Assembly: GCA_016860845.1 (NCBI GenBank)
Contig: BOKF01000057.1
Coordinates: 1 to 54,328, forward strand
From: Chloroflexota bacterium
GTDB lineage: Bacteria; Chloroflexota; Anaerolineae; 4572-78; J111
Direction: 5' to 3'
Length of the DNA: 54,328 nucleotides
Shown here piece by piece: positions 1-8,900 of the stretch (position 1 is its first letter; every line of letters begins with the position of its first letter). The position numbers and the translations under genes were made by a program. A model generated the notes under the pieces. It was not told the origin of the DNA. It did not search any database and saw only the letters and a list, made by a program, of their open reading frames with translations.

Positions 1-188
1 ATGGCTTGCGTAACTTAGTACACTTTTTTCAGCGCCTTTTTCTTGATCTCGAAGGCTACCGCCTTTTTACTGCTCCTGGTGCACCCTACTATATCTAGTG
101 GGTATCTCGGAAATTCTGGATGAACCATATTTTTTATCCGCCAATCCCAGCCAAAAAACACACTCCTATCCATAGGCTAGAGAGTACC

Positions 189-1034
189 CTACTCTTTCAC
201 TGCCCCCAGGGTCAAACCACGCACAATGTAGCGCTGAGCCAACAGGGCCAGAATTGTCGGCGGGAGCATGGTCAGCAGGACGCGTACGCCCACATAATGG
301 AATTGCACTCCCCGTGTACCCTCGACGGAGGCGCTGCTAATTGGCATGGGGATAGCTGATTTGTTAGCCAGGGCCAGGGCAAATAGAAATTCATTCCAAC
401 TAAAAGCCAGACACAGAGTCCAGGCAGCGATCAGACCGGGGGCTACCAGCGGCAGCGCCACCAGGATGAAGGACTGGAAGCGTGAGGCTCCATCTATGCA
501 AGCCGCATCTTCCAATTCGGCGGGCAATTCGCGGAACATCTGGCTGAGGATAATGACCGGCAAAGGCAGGTTAAAGGTAGCATTCAGCAAAATGAGTCCC
601 CAAACCGAGTCCAGGAGGTTAAACTGGCGCATCAGCAAAAAGACGGGAATCACAAATAAGACCGGGGGCATGATCCGCTGCGAAATAAACCAGATCGTAA
701 AGCTGCCATTGCTGGGCCGGGTGAAGTGAAATCGAGCCAGGGCGTAGGCGGCCATCGTGCCCAAAATAGTCGCTAATGTGGCTGCGCCCATGGAAATGAG
801 AATGCTGTTTAGAAACGCCTGCCGGGTTTCAGGAATAGCCAGTTCTGAGGTCCAATGATCCAGCGTGGGGGTGAATTGCAGCCACGGAATCCAGGTGGGC
901 CGAAAAATTTCCGCCGTTTTTTTGATCGAGTTCAGAAAAGCCCAATAGAAAGGAAATATGACCCACAATAGAGCCACCAGAACCACTATGGCATGAACAA
1001 TCCGGCCGGCCAGAGTTAAGGGCTTACGTTTCAT
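189..1034 (-). CDS. Carbohydrate ABC transporter permease (MalG/CUT1 type)
   Basis: Inner-membrane subunit of a sugar importer; it would pair with a second permease, a binding protein and an ATPase, none of which is in the window. The 281 residues show a basic N-terminus, a first membrane segment (VVLVALLWVIFPFYW), further hydrophobic helices, and the EAA loop that docks the ATPase (ELEDAACIDGASRF then LPLVAPG) at about residues 170-205. Length is normal for the family. The start is the ATG after an AGGAAC-like ribosome site. It lies downstream of the SARP gene on the same strand, across a 195-nt gap with a double hairpin, so co-transcription is uncertain. Substrate cannot be told from the sequence. 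Confidence 0.9.
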   Translation of the reverse strand: MKRKPLTLAGRIVHAIVVLVALLWVIFPFYWAFLNSIKKTAEIFRPTWIPWLQFTPTLDHWTSELAIPETRQAFLNSILISMGAATLATILGTMAAYALARFHFTRPSNGSFTIWFISQRIMPPVLFVIPVFLLMRQFNLLDSVWGLILLNATFNLPLPVIILSQMFRELPAELEDAACIDGASRFQSFILVALPLVAPGLIAAWTLCLAFSWNEFLFALALANKSAIPMPISSASVEGTRGVQFHYVGVRVLLTMLPPTILALLAQRYIVRGLTLGAVKE

Positions 1035-1141
1035 AGGTTCATGGTTCCTGTGCGGACGGTTTGCCAGGTCGCTGAAAGGGTGAGAACACCTGCTCTAACC
1101 GCGCTGTAGAGAAATCTATCATGGCCCGATGTGGGTTTCTA

Positions 1142-1204
1142 GGAGCTACCGCAAAGGCACGAGACTGAAGCCTCGTGCTTAGAGAGCAAAGCTCTTCGAG
1201 CTAA
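1142..1204. repeat. Double-hairpin intergenic repeat
   Basis: GCACGAG (1157-1163) pairs with CTCGTGC (1172-1178), followed by AGAGC-AAA-GCTCT (1183-1195), with AGCT motifs at both edges. The two hairpins stand side by side between the permease and SARP genes. The design resembles the element at 26066-26143, and it is probably a dispersed palindromic repeat. No coding potential was seen in 1035-1229. Confidence 0.55.
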
Positions 1205-1229
1205 AAATAGAGCGTTTTAAAATCCTTTA

Positions 1230-4200
1230 TCACACCTCTCCTTCAACGGCAAGCGCCTCGATCAGTCGCCGGGCTGCGATCTGCCAGTCAAGTGTCTGGC
1301 CCCGGGTTTGGGCCGCGTGTGCCATCTCAGGAGGCAATTGGTTCATCAATTCGGCCAGATGGTGACGTGCTTTCCTCCGGGTCTCAAAGATGCTGGCTTC
1401 GTGCTGCTCGGCCAGGGCCACGAGTTCGATGGCCTGTTCCAGGTTTTTCGCCTGCGCCAGGAGTTGGGCCGCCCCTACGCAGATATCCAGAGCAATTGGC
1501 GCTGCTTGATGCTTTGTCGCTAATTCGAGGGCTTGACGAAAATACTGCGTGGCTTCGGGGTGATGGTCCTCCCCTGAGGTGACCATCACTTGACCCAGAT
1601 AACGCCATACGCCCGCCTCACGGACCTCCAACTCCAGTTCTTGCCAGAGGGCCAGAGTTTCCCGCTGGAACTGTTCCGCCTCATGCAGCTCACCCTGGTC
1701 GTAGGCCAGGCAGCCGAGATTCTGAAGGCATCTGGCCATATGCCATTTATGATTCATTGCTGTTGCCGCTTCCAACGACTGTTGCAATACCTGTTCGGCC
1801 TGGCTGTGATCACCATGTAGGCGCAGGGCTGTGCCGAGATCAACTTGGACCCAGATGACATTCTGTTCGGTCCTGACCTCAGTGAAGTAGGTCGCAGATT
1901 GCCGGCAGTCCTCGACGGCCTGCCCGTACTCGCCTAGCAAAACAGCGAGTTGGCCTCGTCTCATCAGCGCGTAGCCCAGGCCCAGGACATTGCCCAGGTC
2001 TTCGAATACCCTGACCGCCTGATCTATATACTGTTTCGCCTGGACGTATCGTCCCAGTTCCATGCTAACACCGCTCAACTGTTGGCTGGTATAGCCAAGC
2101 ATCATCTGGTCTCCGCTTTCCCGGCAAACGGCCAGACACCTTTTATAAACTTCTTCCGCTTGGGTGGGATGTATATAGCATATCGAGTTGCCCCACAATA
2201 TCAGGATCCATCCTTCAGCCCAGCGATTGCTCGTTTCGATCAGGAGGGCCAGCGTTGGCTCGACGTATGCTAGTGCTGTAGCATCTCTCCCTTGAAGGGC
2301 AATCGCCCAGGCCAGCCACAACAGGGCAAAGCCTTCCTTGCGCCGGTCACGTGGCTCTGCCCGGCGTAACAACGCCAGGGCCTGTTCCACCAACATCTGC
2401 CCGGCATGGGGGTCACGAGTGCGGGTCAGAAAATAGGCCTGCCCGGCCAGCAGGAAGCCGACCAGATTCTCATGCTTATCCAAGACGACCAGTTCATCCG
2501 GCAGGCCAGCAGCGATCGGCGTAGCTGAGCCTTCGATGAAAGCAGCCGCCGCCTGTTGAAAAGCGCTGAGTCCCTCATAGTGCCCGCTACCGTAAAGGTA
2601 GTACACGAACAGGCACTCGGCAGATCGTTCAATCGCCTCGGCATCCCGGCCGGCCACGGCCCGCCGCCAGGCCAGGCGCACATTGTCAATGTCGGCCTTG
2701 ATCTCGACCAGCGTTTCTTTCTGTTTGCCCCTCTTCACCCCGGCAGTACGTACTTCCAGAAAGGCGATAAAGTAATCACGATGCCGCTGTCGAGCCTGCT
2801 CAAACGCCGCAGGGTCGGTCTGTAACTGCGCCTCGGCAAATTGGCGAACCAACTCGTGCAGTTCATAGCGGCCTGTGTTCGTGCGCCGCAGCAAGGCTTT
2901 GTCCACCAGCGCCGACAGCACCGGCAGGGTCGCACCGGTCACTGCTTCCGCCGCCTCACGGGTGCAGCCGCGTCGAAAGACCGCCAATTGCATCAACACA
3001 GTCTGTTCTGCCGCCGGCAGCCGGCCCCAGGTCTGTTCAAAGACGACTCGCAGACTGCGATGGCGTTCTGGCACGTTTTGCAGGGGCGTGGTCAGAAAGT
3101 CCAGGCTGCGTTCGATCTCGGCGGCGATTTCCCGGCAACTCAACACCTTGATCCAGGGCGCGGCCAACTCCAGGCCCAGCGGCATCCCTTCTACCAGTTG
3201 GCAGACCCGTCCAATGTCGGCCATCTCTGCAGGGGCAGGGGTGAAACCGGCCTCAATCTGGCGGGCGCGCTGCAGGAATAATTGAACCGCGTTATATGAC
3301 AACAAGACCTCGGAGGTTTTAGAAACCTCCGAGGTCTGGCTGCCACCCGCCGGAAAAGGCAATCCCTGAACCTTATAGACCCACTCTTCTTGCAAGTTCA
3401 ACCGCTCCCGCGAGGTCGCCAGCAAGGTAACGTGCGGAGCGTGGCGCAGGATGTCTGAGAGCAAACCGGCTCCCTTAAGAAGATGTTCAAAATTATCAAG
3501 CACCAGGAGCAGTGTTTTCTGGCGTAAATAATCCAGCAATTGATCCTTGGGCTCGGTCGAGCCGTAGAAGGTGAAGTGGAGGGCATCGGCCATGGCCGGG
3601 GCGATGTCTACAATCTCGCCGACGGGGGCCAGTGAAACGAAGGCAATTTCCTGGGGGAAGGTTTCAAAGGTCTGCGTGGCCGCTTCCAGGGCCAGCCGCG
3701 TTTTGCCGATGCCGCCGGGACCGACCAGGTTCAACAGGCGGCAGCCGGGTTCGTCCAGCAGCAGGTGCTGAATTTCGGCCACTTCTTTCTGCCGGCCGAT
3801 GAAGGAGGTCGGTTGGAACGGTAGATTGGGGCGCGGCGCGGCCTCAGCCGCCTGGATCCGCCGGTACAGGGCCAACGTCTCCGCCGAAGGTTCGACGCCC
3901 AATTCCTCGGCCAACATCTGGCGGCAGGCCTGGTACTGGGCCAACGCCGCACTGCGCTGCCCGCTGCGAGCCAGCAGCAGCATCAAATGGCGATGGGCTG
4001 CCTCGCGCCACGGCTCCCGCGCCAACAGGCGGCGGCTATAGGCGATACCATTCCTATAGTCGCCCCGCCGGGCAAAATACGCCGCCAACTTTTGCAGCGC
4101 GTCAAGCGCCACCTCGCGCAGCCAAGCCCGGTGGGCCAGCAGCCACTCCTCAAACAGCGGCGCATCACGCACATAAAAACCGGCCAGGAAGTCGCCCTGG

Positions 4201-4646
4201 TAGAGGTCAACGGCCTGGCGCAGTTGCTCGACCTCTAGCCCCCCCTCAATCCCCCCCTGTGGGGGGGAGGCCAGACTCCCTCTCCCGGAGGAAGAGGGCG
4301 GGGGTGAGGGCCGCTGAGTCGACTCCACCCCGGCCTGAAATACCTCTATGTCCAGCCAGTAATCGCTATCTCGCTTGAAGGCCACCGTCTGGCGGGTGAT
4401 GGTCAGATGGTCGCCGACCAACTTGCGCAGATTGGTTAGCACCTGGCGCAGGTTCATCAGGGCATCGGCATCGGGGAGGTCGGCCCACAACAGCCCGGCC
4501 AGGGCGGGGCGAGTGTGAGTCTGCCCGGTCACGGCCAGGTAGAAGAGCAGGGCCTGGGCTTTGCCGGAATAGAAACCGGTGACCGGCTCGCCGGCCAGGC
4601 GAACGTCTGCTTGTCCCAGTAGGGTTAATTGCAGAGTTCCGGTCAT
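1230..4646 (-). CDS. SARP/BTAD transcriptional regulator with NB-ARC ATPase and TPR repeats (AfsR-like), SARP-1
   Basis: Large activator of AfsR layout, 1138 residues. An OmpR-like winged helix (about 5-95, LTLLGQADVRLAG...LLWADLPDADALMNLRQVLTNLRK) is followed by the BTAD domain (about 125-265, LYQGDFLAGFYVRDAPLFEEWLL), an NB-ARC ATPase with P-loop GPGGIGKT near 310 and Walker B LLLVLDNFEHL near 375, then TPR repeats to the end. The ATG follows GAGGGGG. Two palindromic insertions sit in frame: about residues 111-137 (PSPPPSSSGRGS...PPQGGIEGG) and about 437-447 (TSEVSKTSEV). Divergent from a small gene; three 11-bp-spaced heptamers begin 12 nt upstream of this start. The DNA-binding role follows from the family; the target is inferred from the operator. 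Confidence 0.9.
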   Translation of the reverse strand: MTGTLQLTLLGQADVRLAGEPVTGFYSGKAQALLFYLAVTGQTHTRPALAGLLWADLPDADALMNLRQVLTNLRKLVGDHLTITRQTVAFKRDSDYWLDIEVFQAGVESTQRPSPPPSSSGRGSLASPPQGGIEGGLEVEQLRQAVDLYQGDFLAGFYVRDAPLFEEWLLAHRAWLREVALDALQKLAAYFARRGDYRNGIAYSRRLLAREPWREAAHRHLMLLLARSGQRSAALAQYQACRQMLAEELGVEPSAETLALYRRIQAAEAAPRPNLPFQPTSFIGRQKEVAEIQHLLLDEPGCRLLNLVGPGGIGKTRLALEAATQTFETFPQEIAFVSLAPVGEIVDIAPAMADALHFTFYGSTEPKDQLLDYLRQKTLLLVLDNFEHLLKGAGLLSDILRHAPHVTLLATSRERLNLQEEWVYKVQGLPFPAGGSQTSEVSKTSEVLLSYNAVQLFLQRARQIEAGFTPAPAEMADIGRVCQLVEGMPLGLELAAPWIKVLSCREIAAEIERSLDFLTTPLQNVPERHRSLRVVFEQTWGRLPAAEQTVLMQLAVFRRGCTREAAEAVTGATLPVLSALVDKALLRRTNTGRYELHELVRQFAEAQLQTDPAAFEQARQRHRDYFIAFLEVRTAGVKRGKQKETLVEIKADIDNVRLAWRRAVAGRDAEAIERSAECLFVYYLYGSGHYEGLSAFQQAAAAFIEGSATPIAAGLPDELVVLDKHENLVGFLLAGQAYFLTRTRDPHAGQMLVEQALALLRRAEPRDRRKEGFALLWLAWAIALQGRDATALAYVEPTLALLIETSNRWAEGWILILWGNSICYIHPTQAEEVYKRCLAVCRESGDQMMLGYTSQQLSGVSMELGRYVQAKQYIDQAVRVFEDLGNVLGLGYALMRRGQLAVLLGEYGQAVEDCRQSATYFTEVRTEQNVIWVQVDLGTALRLHGDHSQAEQVLQQSLEAATAMNHKWHMARCLQNLGCLAYDQGELHEAEQFQRETLALWQELELEVREAGVWRYLGQVMVTSGEDHHPEATQYFRQALELATKHQAAPIALDICVGAAQLLAQAKNLEQAIELVALAEQHEASIFETRRKARHHLAELMNQLPPEMAHAAQTRGQTLDWQIAARRLIEALAVEGEV
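3305..3337. repeat. 33-bp perfect palindrome inside the SARP-1 ATPase domain
   Basis: AGACCTCGGAGGTTT (3305-3319), a TAG spacer, then its exact reverse complement (3323-3337). It is 33 bp long, so the frame is kept, and it is read as the peptide TSEVSKTSEV. It lies in the ATPase region between LPFPAGG and NAVQLFLQRA, probably in a surface loop. Taken as an inserted dispersed palindromic element. Confidence 0.8.
4238..4312. repeat. C/G-run palindromic repeats inside the SARP-1 coding sequence
   Basis: Two adjacent palindromes: seven C, TGT, seven G at 4251-4267, and CCCTCT...AGAGGG at 4278-4298. They encode a Pro/Gly/Ser-rich stretch between the DNA-binding and BTAD domains that does not fit the family fold. 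The same class occurs inside rqcH (24452-24492) and in the intergenic element at 31689-31812. Confidence 0.7.
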
Positions 4647-4657
4647 CGTGTCCCCCT

Positions 4658-4701
4658 CATCACGACCCCATCACGTTTTCATCACGATCAATTGTTATAC
4701 T
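4658..4701 (+). promoter_or_regulatory. SARP-type operator (3 x CATCACG, 11-bp period) and -10 for small protein A
   Basis: CATCACG occurs exactly at 4658-4664, 4669-4675 and 4680-4686. After 9 nt comes TATACT (4696-4701), a good -10; no convincing -35 exists, and the repeats cover that region. Known SARP sites are direct heptamer repeats at 11 or 22 bp placed about 8 bp before the -10. The repeats also fall in the 5' leader of SARP-1 on the other strand, so autoregulation is possible. Binding by SARP-1 itself is inference. Confidence 0.75.
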
Positions 4702-4715
4702 GTGGTCATCTATTG

Positions 4716-4721
4716 ATTATA
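4716..4721 (-). promoter_or_regulatory. -10 element for SARP-1
   Basis: Reading the minus strand, a perfect TATAAT stands about 70 nt before the SARP-1 ATG. The three heptamers lie between it and the gene, so an occupied operator could block elongation. SARP-2 has an equally perfect TATAAT on its own side. Confidence 0.5.
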
Positions 4722-4743
4722 TCACATTTTGAGGATTTTGTCT

Positions 4744-4968
4744 GTGGCTCAAGACCCATCAGCGCCACGTTATCGCATCTATTTGCTGACGATGTGGGAG
4801 GAGCGCAGCCGTGATCCGGAGGTGCCGGTGCAGTGGCGCTTCCGCCTGGAGCATCCCGCTACCGGCCGGCGCCAAGGTTTTGCCAGTCTGTCGGCGTTGA
4901 TAGCGGCCTTGCAACAGATGATCAGGGGGGAAGATTTGGGGAGAAAGGAGGAAGTAGATAATTCATAA
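4744..4968 (+). CDS. Small protein A, divergent partner of SARP-1 (new family)
   Basis: A 74-residue protein of unknown function. GTG at 4744 is chosen because TGAGGA lies 8-9 nt before it; an upstream in-frame TTG at 4729 has no such site. It shares a pattern with the protein at 9740: YR-x-[YF]-LL-x2-W near the N-terminus, then WRF-x-L-x2-P-x2-G and GFASL-x-AL-x-A-L. No signal peptide or membrane segment; predicted small alpha/beta protein. The SARP-type operator is directly upstream, and the SDR gene follows after 72 nt without a terminator. By analogy with AfsR-afsS it may be the direct target and effector of SARP-1; there is no sequence similarity to AfsS. The function is unproven. Confidence 0.75.
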   Translation: MAQDPSAPRYRIYLLTMWEERSRDPEVPVQWRFRLEHPATGRRQGFASLSALIAALQQMIRGEDLGRKEEVDNS

Positions 4969-5040
4969 CCGGGATAAGAGTTCAATCTAAACCAGGCGAA
5001 AGCGAAAGAAATAAAACAGTAGCAAAATAAGGGGGTTACT

Positions 5041-5844
5041 ATGTCATTCAAGGGAAAGAACGCTTTAATCACTGGCAGTTCACGCGGCATTGGCCGGGGA
5101 ATCGCCCTCAAGCTGGCCGAGCTGGGGGCCGGGGTGGCCGTTCACTATTACCAGAACGAGGCCGCGGCGACCACTACTTTGGATCAGATTCGGGCGCACG
5201 GTTCCGACGGCTTCATCATTCAGGCCGATGTCTCGCAGCCCGACGACATGCGCCATCTGTTCAGGACCGTCGAGGCCGAATTTGGGAGGCTGGACATCTT
5301 TGTGAGCAATGCCCGGCCTGAGGTACCCACCTTTTTCTATCCAACGCTGGAGATCTCCCTGGAACAGTGGGATATGGCCTTCGACTCCCAGGCCAAGGCG
5401 TTTTTGGTAGCCGGCCGGGAGGCGGCTCGCCTCATGCCGGATGGCGGCCGCATCCTGGCTGTTACCTATGCCGCCGGCAGCCGCAGCGGAAGCTTGCAGC
5501 CCTGGGTTGGGATGGGGTCGGCCAAGGCGGCCATGGAGTCGCTGGTGCGCTACCTGGCGGTGGCAGTGGCCCAACGCGGTATCACGGTCAATGCCATCAG
5601 CCCCGGCTGGACCGAGGACAGCGTGTTAAACAGCCTGCCGCCGCAGGCCCAGGACCTGATCCGCAACTGGCACGCTGCCGGCTGGACCCCGATGAGACGG
5701 CTAGGAACGCCGGCGGATATCGGCAAGGTGGCGGCCCTGCTGTGCTCTGAAGACGCGGGCTGGATCACGGGCCAGGTCATCCATGCCGATGGGGGGGCGT
5801 CATTGATGAACCCGGAAGTTCCACCCGAAATTCAGTTGGGTTGA
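5041..5844 (+). CDS. SDR-family oxidoreductase lacking the usual catalytic Tyr
   Basis: A 267-residue Rossmann protein resembling FabG/FabL reductases. The nucleotide-binding motif TGSSRGIG is at about 11-18, D-V at 63-64, and the NAG position reads SNA; INAISPGW-like and GQVIHADGG segments near the end are typical. The active-site helix reads PWVGMGSAKAAMESL: the Lys is present, but the Tyr expected four residues before it (seven in the FabL spacing) is Met or Trp. The usual Ser region reads VTYAAGS. It may use another residue or act as a binding protein. The ATG follows AAGGGGG. It sits behind small protein A and may share its SARP-controlled promoter. Confidence 0.85.
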   Translation: MSFKGKNALITGSSRGIGRGIALKLAELGAGVAVHYYQNEAAATTTLDQIRAHGSDGFIIQADVSQPDDMRHLFRTVEAEFGRLDIFVSNARPEVPTFFYPTLEISLEQWDMAFDSQAKAFLVAGREAARLMPDGGRILAVTYAAGSRSGSLQPWVGMGSAKAAMESLVRYLAVAVAQRGITVNAISPGWTEDSVLNSLPPQAQDLIRNWHAAGWTPMRRLGTPADIGKVAALLCSEDAGWITGQVIHADGGASLMNPEVPPEIQLG

Positions 5845-5903
5845 GGTAGTACCATAATTGCTCAACCATAAATCAGAGTAACTGCTCAGCCCTCATGTCA
5901 TTT

Positions 5904-8900
5904 TCACCCCAACTCATCAAGTAGGGCTTTAGCCTTTTTCAAATCTGGGGTCTCAAAACCCTCGGTGAACCAACCGTAAATCTCTGCCAACGTCTGCCGG
6001 GCCTTTGTGTGCTTCCCCTGCCGTTGCCACAAACGGCATAGACTCATCGTTGCCCGCAGTTCCCAGGACCGGGCCTCCTGCCGCTGAGCAATGGCGATGG
6101 CCTGTTGAAAACAGGCTTCGGCCCTCACCTCTGGTGGCTCATCCTTCCGCCTCGCTTCGCGGCCCTCGGCCTTTAGCAGCAGTTCACCCTGCAACCGGTA
6201 CAGCTCCGCGTCCCAGGTGCGATGCTCCGTCTCGGCTACCACGGCCTGGGCCTCGGCCAGCAAGGACAGTCCCTCGGCCGGCTGCTCCGATCTCCCCAAC
6301 GCCTCGGCCAGCAGGGAGAGCATATACGGCAGGCCCACTACGGCGCCCGTGGCCTGATAAATGGCCAGATTCTGGCGCATCTCAGCGAGGATTTCTGGGC
6401 CGGCCTGCCCTTGCCTGAGGCGCGTCGCCTCTCGGATCATGGCACCCCCGGCCCGCCAGAAGACCAGCCCGTGCTCGGTCGAGAGGGTGATGGTGGCCTC
6501 GGCCAGGATGAGTGCGTTGGGCCAGTCCCCCAGTAGGTCGTAAATGATGGCCGATACAGTCAGGACATAGACTGAGGTCAGCGTCTGAGACTCAGCTTCG
6601 GCCCGGCGTCGCGCCGCCTCGACCCACTGCCGGGCCTGGTCCGGATAACCCAGCAGCCACAAGTTGTGGGCAAAATCGACCATGGCGATAGCCGCCGAGG
6701 CCTGGCCATAGGTTAAGACCGGCGCTTGCGGCTGCGCCGAGTTGTAGAGGGCGATACTCTCCTCTAGATGAACCCGGGCCTGGACCAACTGGCCCAGCCA
6801 GAGCCGGATGACCCCCAGCAAGCGCTGGGCTACCGGTAAAGCGGTGCGATCGGACCGCTGTTTAGCCTGGCGCAGAAACTGTTCGCTCAATTCAAGGGCG
6901 ACCCGCAACTGGCCGGCAACCATATAAAAGGCGATCAGGCCGAACAAGATAACAAATACGTGAGGCGTTTCACCCACCTGCAGGTACAGAGTCCAGGCCC
7001 GATCAAAGGCCTGTTTTACCGCCGGCAAGCCATAGCCCTGGCTGACCATCAAGGCCTGGCCCAGGGCAAGCTGCAAACTCAGTTCCTGCCGGGCGCGCTG
7101 GGGGGTAGCGGGGAGATCTTCCAACAGGGCCAGGCCCTGCTGCAGATAGGCAATCGCCTCGGCGTTGGCCGACAGACGATAGGCCTCTTGCCCGGCTTGC
7201 AGCAGGTAGTCCACCGCCCTGGCTGCTTGCCCGGCTTGCGCAAAGTGCCAGGCCAGCCGAGCCGGGCCGGCTTCCTGCAGGCTTGGTTCGCCCGCCTGGA
7301 GGTCGGTCAGGGCCTCCAGCCCTTCACCAGTGACCCGGTGGAGCCAATTGCGGGCCACCGGCTCCAGGCTCTGGTAGATGTATTGCTGGAACAAGAAATG
7401 GCGGAAGCGGTAACGGGACAGGGTCTGGCTGTGGGCATAACCACGCTGGGGCACGGTCAGGGGTTCCACGCCCAGGGCGCAGACCAAATCGTGCCGGTCA
7501 GGCCGCAGCCGGCTGAGCAGCTCGAGCACCTGGGCCAGGCGACAGTCGAGGGCGCGGGCGACCAGTTCCAGGATGAAGGTCTCGCCCTGCACGCTGGCCG
7601 CGTCCAGCAATTTGCGGCATTTTTCCGGCAACCGGGCCATCCGCTCGGCGATGACCGCCTCCACCCGGGCTGGCAACTGATCCCACTTCAGTTCGCTGCC
7701 CGTTACCCAGCAGCCGCGCCCATCCTGCACCAGCTCACCACGGGTGGTCATGCCCCGCAGCAGCTCGGTGGTGAACAGGGCGTGCCCTTCGGTGTGGTGA
7801 TAGAGAGTTTCCCGAAAGCCGTCGTCCAGCCGGTTAGGTTGGCTGTCCAGCAATGCTGCCAGGAATTGGCGACCATCGCTGCGGGCCAGGTCCAGCCCAA
7901 TCTCGCCATAGCGCGCCTGGAGTTCGTGCAGGGCCGACGACAGGGCATGACCCGGGGCAACCTGCTCCGGGCGGTAAGCGCCGACAAGCAACAGGGGCGT
8001 GTTGGCCAGACGCCGGCCCAGGTGGAACAGCATGTGGATGCTGCCCTCATCCGCCCAGTGCAGATCATCCAGAGTCAGCAGCAGCGGCTGGAGGTTGGCC
8101 AGGGCCAACAGCGTCTGGGTCACCTGTTCAAACAGGGCGGCCTGGTCAATCGCCGGCAGGTCGGGGCTGGTCACCACGTTCGGGTTACGTCCGGTCGCGT
8201 TGGCCTGGAGCAGCGTTTGGAGGTCAGCTTGAAGTGCTTGGCTAGCCGGCTCCAGCCCGGCCAGACGCCGGGCCAGCAGTTGGGCCGGAATCAAGGTACC
8301 CACCAGGGCCGGTCCGTTCTCAACCAGGGCTTGGCCCACGCTGGGAAACACGTCACGCAAGCGACGGGCCTGCCGTTCGATGACCTCATCCGGGGTTGGC
8401 CGGTGCAGTTCCCCAACCCCACTCAGGGCTGCCAGCAGGCCGACAAACGGCTGGTAGGGCTGGCCGCTCCCCAGCCGGCCATCGCAACGGTCGCCGGCCA
8501 CCAGCAAACGAGGGTGAGTGTCCAGGGCCAGCCGGATGAATTCGCGCAGTAACAGCGACTTGCCGCTGCCGGCCTCGCCGGCGATGAAGAGTACCCGCCC
8601 CCGGCCCGCCAGGGCCTCGGCCAGGTGGCGGTTCAACATGGCCAATTCGGCCTCGCGGCCCACAAATTGGTCGAACGGCCCAGTGGTCACGGCTGGCCCG
8701 GGCGAGGGCAGCGGCGCGTCTGCTGGCGGCGGCCGCAGCCCTGGCAGCGATCTGGCCCGGATCTGCTGGTAGAGCCGGGTGGTTTCGGCCGACGGCTCGA
8801 TTCCCATCTCCCGGGCCAACTGATCCCGGCAGATGTCGTATTGGCGCAGGGCTTCGCCCCGCTGCCCGCTTAAAGCCAGCGCCCGCATGCAGCGCCGGTA

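Noticed and set aside
1..188. Gene or regulatory element at the left edge
   Set aside because: Only short frames and no domain; nothing supportable beyond the space downstream of the permease gene.
4658..4686. Short CRISPR-like array
   Set aside because: Heptamers with 4-nt gaps are far too short; the 11-bp helical period fits a protein operator.
6960..8552. 530-codon open frame on the plus strand opposite SARP-2
   Set aside because: It lies wholly antisense to a well-supported domain protein; Gln/Gly/Leu-rich shadow composition from GC-rich codons, no domain and no ribosome site.
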